Assembly (NCBI GenBank): GCA_964555735.1
Contig: CAZKTS010000042.1
Location: forward strand, 1-8,684
DNA: 8,684 nucleotides
DNA from: CAZKTS01 sp964555735
GTDB taxonomy: Bacteria > Actinomycetota > Acidimicrobiia > IMCC26256 > PALSA-555
Reading direction: 5' to 3'
The notes under the pieces were generated by a model that was given only the letters and a program-made list of their open reading frames with translations, ran no database searches and was not told where the DNA came from. This document shows, one piece after another, positions 1-5,212 of this stretch. Position 1 is the stretch's first letter. Each line of letters starts with the position of its first letter. The position numbers and the translations under genes were made by a program.

Positions 1-218
1 TCGGTGGTCTCGTTCTGGCTGATGACGTCGTAGAGCAGCGTGAGCAGGATCTCGTCCTTGCTGCTGAAGTAGTGGTAGAGCGACGGGCGCTGGATGCCGA
101 TCTCGTCGGCGATGTCCTGCAGGCTCGTCTCGCTGAAGCCACGCTCGTCGAACAGCGCGGTCGCGCAGTCGACGATCGCCTTCGCCATGAGATCGCGACG
201 GGTGGTGCTGGCGCTCAT
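1..218 (-). CDS. TetR-family transcriptional regulator, N-terminal part (cut by window start)
   Basis: The first 72 residues of a TetR-type repressor are visible; the ligand-binding C-terminal domain lies outside the window. Residues of roughly 10-55 form the usual TetR DNA-binding unit: a first helix ending in ALFDERGFSETS, then the helix-turn-helix LQDIADEIGIQRPSLYHYF, followed by SSKDEIL, which is the classical family signature. The ATG at 218 overlaps the TGA of the upstream hydrolase gene in an ATGA junction, so it is probably translated by coupling and co-transcribed as the last visible gene of the SDR-P450-SRPBCC-hydrolase operon. By analogy it would sense a pathway substrate or intermediate and repress a nearby promoter. 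The target and ligand cannot be read from this fragment. The family call is firm, the role is inferred. Confidence 0.93.
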   Translation of the reverse strand, partial: MSASTTRRDLMAKAIVDCATALFDERGFSETSLQDIADEIGIQRPSLYHYFSSKDEILLTLLYDVISQNETT

Positions 219-976
219 CTCCCCGTCGGCCACGATCCGTAGGCTGCCAGACCCTCGAGCGCGAGGCCATATCCGACGTGGTCGAGGACCAGGCGCTTGA
301 GCTGCTGGGTGAACGCCACGCGCGTGTACCGCAACGTGATGTCGGGTTGACGAGCGAGGTCCGCAGCCACGGCTCGGGCGCGGTCGAGGAGGTCGGCACC
401 GGGCACCACCTCGTTCACGACACCGAGCGCGAGCGCCTCCTCGGCGCTCAGCCGCTTGCCGGTGAGGAGGAAGTACCGCCCGCGGTTCATGCCGAGGAGC
501 AGCGGCCACACCACATGAACGCCGTCGCTCGGCACGGTGCCATAGCGGAAGTGAGGAGCGTCCTGGAAGTACGCGGTGTCGGACGCCAGCACGATGTCGG
601 AGAGGACCGCGAGCTCGGCGTGCACGGACGCCGGACCGTTGACCGCGGCGACGATCGGCACCTCGATGTCGAGGAGGTTCGCGAGCAGGCGCTTCCCGTG
701 GAAGTAGATCTTGTCCCACTTGGCCGGCGTCATCTCGCCGACCCAGCTGGTGTCGAGCTTGCCGATGAACCGATCGCCACAGCCGGTGAGGATCACCACC
801 CGGTTGTCGGGGTCGCACGCGATGTCGGCGAACAGATGACCCAGCTCCGTGTGCGGGCTGTCACCCCACACCAGCGTGTCGCCGTCGGAGTGGAGCGTCA
901 CCTCCAGGATGCCGTCGGTGCGCTCGAGCTTCGCGTGGGCGTACTTGGTCGCGTAGTCGGGCAGCGCAGTGGACAT
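215..976 (-). CDS. Crotonase-fold C-C hydrolase, 6-oxocamphor hydrolase-like (cyclic beta-diketone hydrolase)
   Basis: A 253-residue crotonase-superfamily protein. It aligns end to end, from memory, with Rhodococcus 6-oxocamphor hydrolase (OCH, CamK), sharing SDIVLA, GDGAHVVWP-like (here SDGVHVVWP) and NRGRYFLLTG. OCH opens a bicyclic 1,3-diketone by retro-Claisen hydrolysis without CoA. With a constant offset of three, its active-site residues Trp40, His45, His122, His145, Asp154 and Glu244 fall on W37, H42, H119, H142, D151 and E241. The two catalytic glutamates of true enoyl-CoA hydratases are absent; H142 sits where the first would be. The ATG at 976 has no convincing Shine-Dalgarno, but lies 9 bases after the SRPBCC stop and matches the OCH N-terminus, so coupled translation is likely. 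Its stop overlaps the tetR start. The beta-diketone hydrolase class is well supported; camphor itself as substrate is only one possibility. An automatic annotation would say enoyl-CoA hydratase/isomerase. Confidence 0.88.
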   Translation of the reverse strand: MSTALPDYATKYAHAKLERTDGILEVTLHSDGDTLVWGDSPHTELGHLFADIACDPDNRVVILTGCGDRFIGKLDTSWVGEMTPAKWDKIYFHGKRLLANLLDIEVPIVAAVNGPASVHAELAVLSDIVLASDTAYFQDAPHFRYGTVPSDGVHVVWPLLLGMNRGRYFLLTGKRLSAEEALALGVVNEVVPGADLLDRARAVAADLARQPDITLRYTRVAFTQQLKRLVLDHVGYGLALEGLAAYGSWPTGR

Positions 977-985
977 CGGCCGCGC

Positions 986-1414
986 TCAGGCGAACCGGTC
1001 GCGCAGCGCCTCGAGCCCCGGGCCGAAGATGCCCTGCTCGAACACGCCGGTGAGCTGCTCCTCCGCATCGGCGGCGCAGTCGAACTGGGCGGACCACTGC
1101 ACGAGCGAGCGTCCGTCCCCTTCGGGCGAGACCTGCAACGTGCCCACGTAGTTGGTCACCGGCATGGTGCTCTGCTCCAGCGCGTACCGGCACACATGCG
1201 CGTCGTCGTCGAGCTCGAGAAGTCGCTCGCGTACCTCGGTGCCGTTGACGTCGAAGACGCGAACGCACCCGATCGTGTCGGCCGGCTGGTCGTCGACGAT
1301 GCGCGCCGGCGGGAGCGACGGGTGCCACTCGTTCGACTTGTCGAACGGGCGAACCAGGGTCCAGACCTCGTCCACGGGCGCGTCGACGACCATCGTCGCC
1401 TTGGGGTTGGGCAT
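986..1414 (-). CDS. SRPBCC (START/Bet v1-fold) family small protein
   Basis: A 142-residue protein with the START/polyketide-cyclase fold signature. It opens with a short strand and the motif VDAPVDEVWTLVRPFDKSNEWHP (residues 10-31), which is the strand, first helix and W-H-P turn typical of SRPBCC proteins. An internal strand-rich region follows (residues 38-110), and a long C-terminal helix starts near residue 115 and closes the hydrophobic cavity. No signal peptide or membrane segment is seen, so it should be cytoplasmic. The ATG at 1414 is chosen because AGGAG lies 6-7 bases upstream, embedded around the P450 stop codon 13 bases away. A much longer in-frame reading upstream only shadows the P450 gene. 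In this operon it may bind the hydrophobic substrate or an intermediate, or act as a cyclase/hydrolase helper. The family does not fix a reaction, and I do not assign one. Confidence 0.87.
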   Translation of the reverse strand: MPNPKATMVVDAPVDEVWTLVRPFDKSNEWHPSLPPARIVDDQPADTIGCVRVFDVNGTEVRERLLELDDDAHVCRYALEQSTMPVTNYVGTLQVSPEGDGRSLVQWSAQFDCAADAEEQLTGVFEQGIFGPGLEALRDRFA

Positions 1415-1427
1415 CAGCTGCTCCTGC

Positions 1428-2693
1428 TCAGGTATCGGTGTCCCAGACCGCCGGGAGGGCGATCGGTCCGTGCTGCACCGCGCTCGATCGGTACTCGAGG
1501 GTGACGCCGGGCTCGAGCCGGAGCGACGGGATGCGGCGGGTGAGGACCTCCAGCGCGACCCGGCCCTCGAGCCGCCCCAGGGCGGCGCCGGGGCAGAAGT
1601 GGAGGCCCCGACCGAAGGCGAGGTTGATGCCGTCACGCTCCTGGTGGATGTCGAAGCGGTCGGGATCGTCCGGGAACTCCTCGGCGTCGTGGTTGGCGGA
1701 GCCCCACACGATGTGCACCCGTGCTCCCGCCGGGATGGTCGCGCCACCCAGCTCGGTCTCGACCGTCGTGGTGCGCCAGGTGCCGAACGACGGCGCCTCG
1801 ACGCGCAGCGACTCCTCGACCGCGGCGACGGCGAGCGACGGATCGGCGCACACTGCATCCCACTGGGCGCGGTCCTGGAGCAGCAGCACCAGCGAGTTGG
1901 CGATGAGGTTCATCGTCGTCTCGTGACCGCCCACGAGCACGCCCATCAGCTGGCCGATGATCTCCTCGGTGCGCAGCGGTCGCTCGTCCTCGACCCGGAG
2001 GTTGAGCAAGCCCGACACCACGTCGTCGCCCGGCTCGGCCCGACGCTGCTCGATGAGCGCCTCGAAGTACTGCTGGAGCTCCACGAAGCCACGCGCGGCC
2101 GCGACCTGCCCGGCGTCGTCGAGCACCGTGTACTGGAGGTTGAGCTTGTCGGCGCTCCACTTGTGGAGCTGGGGCCCGTCCTCGACCGGGACATCGAGCA
2201 GACCCATGATCAGCGCGAGCGGCATCGGGTACGCGAAGCGCGCGACCAGGTCGGCGTGGCCGTCGGCGATGATGTCGTCGACGAGCGACTCGGCGATCTC
2301 GTAGACCCGTGGCTCCATCTCGGCCACCCGGCGAGGCGTGAACACGCCGACGATGAACTTGCGGAGACGCGTGTGGAGCGGCGGGTCGGTGACGAGCACC
2401 GAGCCGACCTTGTCGAACGGGTACCCCTCGGCCAGGATCGCCTCGGCTTCCGCGCAGAGCGGTACGAGCGGCTTGGTGCCACCCTCGCTCGAGAAGACCT
2501 CGACGTTGCGCACGACGTCGCAGATGTCGCGGTGGCGCGTCACCACCCACCCGTGGAGCGCGGGGCTGAAGAAGACGGGGCAGGACTCCCGCGCCTGCGC
2601 CATGACCGGATGGCGGTCGCGGGTCTGCGGCCCGACGAGCGGGTTGTAGTCGAGCGTCGGCCAGTCGCTCGGCGGTGCATCGGTCTGCGCCAT
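1428..2693 (-). CDS. Cytochrome P450 (bacterial class I type)
   Basis: A complete 421-residue soluble P450 that should hydroxylate a hydrophobic substrate using electrons from a ferredoxin and ferredoxin reductase. The I-helix oxygen-activation motif is GGHETT (255-260), the ExxR pair is E294/R297, and the haem loop FGRGLHFCPG places the axial thiolate at C367. A C-helix HTRLRKF segment (107-113) and a C-terminal beta region are also in place. I chose ATG 2693 because GGGGGGA sits 6 bases upstream and the length then matches the family; an earlier in-frame ATG at 2795 would overlap the SDR gene by 77 bases and add 34 residues unlike any P450 N-terminus. The SDR stop is 25 bases upstream and the SRPBCC gene 13 bases downstream. 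No ferredoxin or reductase gene is present in the window. With the SDR and diketone hydrolase it probably performs the first, hydroxylating step. I do not assign a CYP family number. Confidence 0.97.
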   Translation of the reverse strand: MAQTDAPPSDWPTLDYNPLVGPQTRDRHPVMAQARESCPVFFSPALHGWVVTRHRDICDVVRNVEVFSSEGGTKPLVPLCAEAEAILAEGYPFDKVGSVLVTDPPLHTRLRKFIVGVFTPRRVAEMEPRVYEIAESLVDDIIADGHADLVARFAYPMPLALIMGLLDVPVEDGPQLHKWSADKLNLQYTVLDDAGQVAAARGFVELQQYFEALIEQRRAEPGDDVVSGLLNLRVEDERPLRTEEIIGQLMGVLVGGHETTMNLIANSLVLLLQDRAQWDAVCADPSLAVAAVEESLRVEAPSFGTWRTTTVETELGGATIPAGARVHIVWGSANHDAEEFPDDPDRFDIHQERDGINLAFGRGLHFCPGAALGRLEGRVALEVLTRRIPSLRLEPGVTLEYRSSAVQHGPIALPAVWDTDT

Positions 2694-2718
2694 GATCGTC
2701 CCCCCGAGATCGCGGTCG

Positions 2719-3585
2719 CTACTGCAGCTTCGGCATGTTGGTGAATCCGCTGCCGTCGGGCCGCCGGTACCAACCGGGGGCTGCGAGCGTCCCACCGTCG
2801 ACGTTGATCGTCTGGCCGGTCACGAAGCGCGACTGCTCCGACGCGAGGAACACGGCGACGTCGCCGTGGTCGTCCGGGCGGCCGAAGCGGCCGACGGGCA
2901 CCCAGTAGGGGATCATCGGCCCCACCTCCGGCGGCAGGACCTTCGACAGCGGCAGCTGCGGCGTGTCGGTGAGGTCGGGCGCGATGCCGTTGACGCGGAT
3001 GCCGTGCACGCCGACCTCGGCCGCGAGGCTGCGCGTGAAGTTGATCGCGCCGGCCTTGAACGCCGAGTACACCGCGTTGTTCGGGATGCCCCGGAAGCCC
3101 TCGACGGACGACACGTTGATGATCGACCCACCGCCGCTCTCGACCATCACGGGCAGGAACGCCCGCGTCACCCGGAAGATGTGCAGCAGGTTGAGCGCGT
3201 AGAGGTGCTGCCAGTCGTCCTCGGTGCTCTCGATGAAGAGACCGTTGGGTCGGAACTCGCCGACGTTGTTCACGAGGACGTCGACGCGCCCGCCCCCGAG
3301 CTCGCGAGCCGCGTCGACCATGCCCGCGACCGCTTCCGCTTCGCGCACGTCGCCGATGTGCACCGCGCCCGCGGCACCGCCGTCCGCTGTGAGCGCGTCG
3401 GCGGTGGCGCGGGCCCCGGCCTCGTCGACGTCGTTCACGAGCACCTGGGCGCCGTGGACCGCGAGCGCCTTCGCGATGCCCGCACCGATGCCCACCGCGG
3501 CGCCGGTGACGACGGCGACCTTGCCGGCGAGAAGCCGTTCGCCGGAAGAGGGCCGTGGAAGAATGCTGCTCGCAGGAGTGTCCAT
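2719..3585 (-). CDS. Short-chain dehydrogenase/reductase, first gene of the P450 operon
   Basis: A classical SDR of 288 residues from the chosen start. It has the Rossmann motif TGAAVGIG (27-34), an Asp after the second strand (D52) favouring NAD(H), NNVG (106-109), N132, S159/S160 and the catalytic Y173-x-x-x-K177. The C-terminus carries VDGG followed by a GWYRRPDGSGFTNMP tail common in actinobacterial SDRs. It should interconvert a secondary alcohol and ketone; in this operon the natural job is oxidising the P450 product to a ketone. I prefer ATG 3585, with GGGAGGA ten bases upstream, over ATG 3618, which lacks a Shine-Dalgarno and adds 11 residues. It is 25 bases from the P450 gene and divergent from marR. 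The SDR assignment is firm. A FabG-like reductase cannot be excluded on motifs alone. Confidence 0.92.
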   Translation of the reverse strand: MDTPASSILPRPSSGERLLAGKVAVVTGAAVGIGAGIAKALAVHGAQVLVNDVDEAGARATADALTADGGAAGAVHIGDVREAEAVAGMVDAARELGGGRVDVLVNNVGEFRPNGLFIESTEDDWQHLYALNLLHIFRVTRAFLPVMVESGGGSIINVSSVEGFRGIPNNAVYSAFKAGAINFTRSLAAEVGVHGIRVNGIAPDLTDTPQLPLSKVLPPEVGPMIPYWVPVGRFGRPDDHGDVAVFLASEQSRFVTGQTINVDGGTLAAPGWYRRPDGSGFTNMPKLQ

Positions 3586-3595
3586 CGGGGGCGAA

Positions 3596-3602
3596 TCCTC
3601 CC
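3596..3602 (-). promoter_or_regulatory. Ribosome binding site deciding the SDR start
   Basis: GGGAGGA on the minus strand lies ten bases before ATG 3585. The alternative upstream ATG at 3618 has no comparable purine-rich site, so this element favours the 288-residue form. Confidence 0.5.
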
Positions 3603-3620
3603 ATGGTCCCGTCTGCATAG

Positions 3621-3636
3621 CAAGGTCTTGATATCA
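3621..3636. promoter_or_regulatory. Candidate MarR operator between marR and the P450 operon
   Basis: Two overlapping palindromic elements lie in the 171-base divergent region. CAAGGTCTTG (3621-3630) has 4-base inverted arms, and TGATATCA (3629-3636) is a perfect 8-base palindrome. A site of the same form, CAA-N4-TTGA, occurs again at 4345-4355 before the next plus-strand gene. MarR proteins commonly bind such short palindromes next to their own gene and autoregulate. Both elements overlap the proposed -35 of marR. This is inferred from position and symmetry only. Confidence 0.35.
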
Positions 3637-3655
3637 GCGATCGGGCGGGTAGGGT
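3628..3655 (+). promoter_or_regulatory. Possible sigma70-type promoter of marR
   Basis: TTGATA (3628-3633) and TAGGGT (3650-3655) are separated by 16 bases, a plausible -35/-10 pair in a very GC-rich genome. Transcription would begin near 3662 and leave a leader of about 95 bases. The palindromes at 3621-3636 would let a bound regulator block it. Weak consensus match; inferred. Confidence 0.3.
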
Positions 3656-3756
3656 TCGGCCTTCGACGTCCTCGGTCGAGCAGCGCTCGCTCGAGGTCGA
3701 GAGCGGGGCGACGCGGGGGGCCAGGCCCACCCGTTGACGGACGGAGCAGGAACCAC

Positions 3757-4260
3757 GTGGTGAAGCCGGACCAGTACACGCCCCAGGTCGGTCGTACCTC
3801 GTGGCTCATCAAGCGCACCGAGCGCGCGGCCTACGCCACCATCGCCGACGCGCTGCGCGACCTCGGCCTCACGCCGTCGCAGTACGCGGTGCTCCAGGCC
3901 CTCGTGCGCCTCAAGGTGGCGTCGTCGGCCGAACTGGCCCGCGCCTGCTTCGTGACCCCCCAGGCCATGACCGGCCTGGTCAGCGGGCTCGAGCGCTTGG
4001 GCTACATCAGCCGCAAGCCGCTCGCGTCCTCCCGGGTGATCGAGGCGACCGCCACCGAGCTCGGGGTGAAGATCTACGAGGACGCGACCGCCCGGGTGTC
4101 GGCCTTCGACATCCAGCTCACCAGCCGGCTCAGCGCCGCCGAGGTGGCGCTGCTCCAGGATGCGCTCGAGCGCTGCATCGACGCGCTCGAGGAGGGCCTG
4201 CCCGAGCCCGCCGACGCGCCCGACGAGGACGCCGAGGTGCTCGGCGCCTCGTCCGACTGA
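3757..4260 (+). CDS. MarR-family transcriptional regulator
   Basis: A 167-residue winged-helix regulator with a GTG start. After an N-terminal dimerisation helix comes GLTPSQYAVLQALVRL (37-52). The DNA-binding part is SSAELARACFVTPQAMTGLVSGLERLGYISRK (57-88, shown in pieces by ELARACFVTPQAMTGLV and LERLGYISRK). The wing SSRVIEATATELG (91-103) follows, and a C-terminal helix completes the dimer interface. The last 20 residues are acidic (PADAPDEDAE) and probably disordered. Two adjacent in-frame GTG codons, 3757 and 3760, both fit: GGAG lies 10 bases before the first and AGGA 8 bases before the second. An open frame running upstream from 2692 is a shadow of the SDR gene and not a fusion. Its divergent position suggests it controls the P450 operon, itself, and perhaps the following steroid-type genes. 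The ligand is unknown; members often sense aromatic or other lipophilic compounds. Confidence 0.92.
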   Translation: MVKPDQYTPQVGRTSWLIKRTERAAYATIADALRDLGLTPSQYAVLQALVRLKVASSAELARACFVTPQAMTGLVSGLERLGYISRKPLASSRVIEATATELGVKIYEDATARVSAFDIQLTSRLSAAEVALLQDALERCIDALEEGLPEPADAPDEDAEVLGASSD

Positions 4261-4263
4261 CCG

Positions 4264-4306
4264 CTCCTCTCTCCTCTTCCTCTTCCTCTTCCTCTTCCTC
4301 TTCTTT
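4264..4306 (+). repeat. 43-base pure pyrimidine tract with five CCTCTT hexamers
   Basis: Every base from 4264 to 4306 is C or T on the plus strand, and 4273-4302 is five perfect tandem copies of CCTCTT. It starts four bases after the marR stop, in the gap before the next gene. Such homopurine/homopyrimidine runs can form triplex (H-DNA) structures and can change copy number by slippage. It is outside any coding sequence I accept. Confidence 0.9.
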
Positions 4307-4323
4307 GTGGCGCGTCGCGGCGA

Positions 4324-4339
4324 CCCCTGTGCTCAGGGG
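4324..4339 (+). terminator. Perfect hairpin downstream of marR, possible terminator
   Basis: CCCCTG (4324-4329) and CAGGGG (4334-4339) pair perfectly around a TGCT loop. It follows the marR stop by about 65 bases and lies just before the proposed promoter of the next gene. There is no T-run after it, so it would have to act as one of the tailless actinobacterial terminators or as a regulatory structure. Confidence 0.35.
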
Positions 4340-4342
4340 ATT

Positions 4343-4356
4343 GTCAACTCCTTGAC
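4343..4356. promoter_or_regulatory. Inverted repeat GTCAA-N4-TTGAC, candidate operator
   Basis: Perfect 5-base arms flank CTCC. On the plus strand it contains CAA-N4-TTGA (4345-4355), the same form as in the marR/SDR gap at 3621-3631. It overlaps TTGACT (4352-4357), a possible -35. This suggests control of the hydroxysteroid dehydrogenase-like and delta-1-dehydrogenase-like genes by the adjacent MarR protein, but the assignment is inferred. Confidence 0.4.
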
Positions 4357-4380
4357 TTGAGCACGCGGCGCGTGGAGACT
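4352..4380 (+). promoter_or_regulatory. Possible promoter of the steroid-type gene pair
   Basis: TTGACT (4352-4357) is a good -35 match. GAGACT (4375-4380) after 17 bases is only a poor -10. Transcription would start around 4387, about 40 bases before the ATG at 4429. Confidence 0.3.
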
Positions 4381-4428
4381 CCCGGGCGACCGAGCGCCGC
4401 AGCCGCGGGCGGTCAGGGGGGAACGGAC

Positions 4429-5181
4429 ATGCGGACGATCGCGCTCACCGGATCGGCCTCGGGCATCGGCGCCGCGACCCGGTCCGCGCTCGAGGCCGAC
4501 GGCCACCGGGTCATCGGCGTCGACCTGCGCGACGCCGAGGTCGTGGCCGACCTGGGCACCGCGGACGGCCGGGCCGACGCGATCGCCGGCGTGCTCGAGG
4601 CCTGCGGCGGCACCCTCGACGGCTACGGCGGCTTCGCCGGCGTGCCGGCGACGGTCGAGGCTCCCCTGCTCACCACCGTCAGCTACTTCGGCAGCGTGGC
4701 CATGCTCGACGGCCTCCACGAGGCGCTCACCCGCGGCGACCAGCCGTCCGCGCTGGCGGTGAGCTCGTGCGCGGCCACCGTCGCGCCGGTCGACGACGGG
4801 CTCGTCGAGACTCTGCTCGGCGGCGACGAACCCGCCGCGATCGCGCAGTCGACCGACAGCGGCGTCACCTACGCGAGCGTGAAGCTCGCGCTCGCGCGCT
4901 GGACCCGCCGTCAGGCTCCCGCGTGGGCAGCCGACGGCGTCCGCCTCAACGCGCTTGCCCCCGGCAACACGCACACGCCGCTCACCCAGGTGACGCTGGA
5001 CGACCCTGACCTCGGCCCGCTGATGCGGGAGGTCCCGGTGCCGGTCGGCCAGTGGGCGGAGCCGCCGCAGATCGCGGCCGCGGCGCAGTGGCTCCTCAGC
5101 CCTGCAGCATCGTTCGTCGTCGGCAGCGTCGTGTTCGTCGACGGCGGCACCGACGCCCTCGTGCGACCTGACTCGTTCTGA
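4429..5181 (+). CDS. SDR of the 3-alpha-hydroxysteroid dehydrogenase/carbonyl reductase type
   Basis: A 250-residue SDR that closely resembles, from memory, HsdA of Comamonas testosteroni, which oxidises 3-alpha-hydroxysteroids and reduces carbonyls with NAD(H). Shared stretches include GIGAATR, DLRDAEVVADL and the C-terminal DGGTDALVRP. The cofactor motif is TGSASGIG (7-14), with D32 for NAD(H). The catalytic S113, Y148 and K152 (YASVK) are present. FAGV replaces the usual NNAG at 69-72, as in this subfamily. The position of the tetrad Asn (Asn86 in HsdA, motif NYFG) is S85 here (SYFG), which is unusual. ATG 4429 is chosen because AGGGGGGA ends six bases upstream; an in-frame TTG at 4357 has no such site. 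The next gene starts 31 bases downstream, so the two form an operon. The subfamily call is fairly firm; steroid as the true substrate is inferred. Confidence 0.9.
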   Translation: MRTIALTGSASGIGAATRSALEADGHRVIGVDLRDAEVVADLGTADGRADAIAGVLEACGGTLDGYGGFAGVPATVEAPLLTTVSYFGSVAMLDGLHEALTRGDQPSALAVSSCAATVAPVDDGLVETLLGGDEPAAIAQSTDSGVTYASVKLALARWTRRQAPAWAADGVRLNALAPGNTHTPLTQVTLDDPDLGPLMREVPVPVGQWAEPPQIAAAAQWLLSPAASFVVGSVVFVDGGTDALVRPDSF

Positions 5182-5212
5182 ACCGGACACCTCGACACAC
5201 AGGGAGAAGCTG

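Noticed and set aside
215..976. CoA-dependent enoyl-CoA hydratase/isomerase of fatty acid or sterol side-chain oxidation
   Set aside because: The catalytic glutamates are missing and the residue set matches 6-oxocamphor hydrolase; no thiolase, acyl-CoA dehydrogenase or CoA ligase gene is in the window.
278..2744. Long plus-strand open frames of 408 and 530 codons opposite the hydrolase, SRPBCC and P450 genes
   Set aside because: They are antisense to genes with clear motifs; their products are low-complexity (Arg, His, Val, Asp, Gly rich), have no family signature, and are the usual by-product of G/C-biased third positions.
2694..2795. Earlier ATG for the P450
   Set aside because: It would overlap the SDR gene and add 34 residues rich in Ser, Pro and Cys that do not fit P450 N-termini; the ATG at 2693 has a strong GGGGGGA site.
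3718..3728. GGGCC-A-GGCCC palindrome before marR
   Set aside because: Short all-G/C palindromes are common at this base composition, and it is not repeated elsewhere in the intergenic regions.
2692..3756. Upstream extension of the MarR frame into a possible 522-residue fusion
   Set aside because: The added part is antisense to the SDR gene and resembles no domain; GTG 3757/3760 with GGAG/AGGA gives a normal-sized MarR protein.
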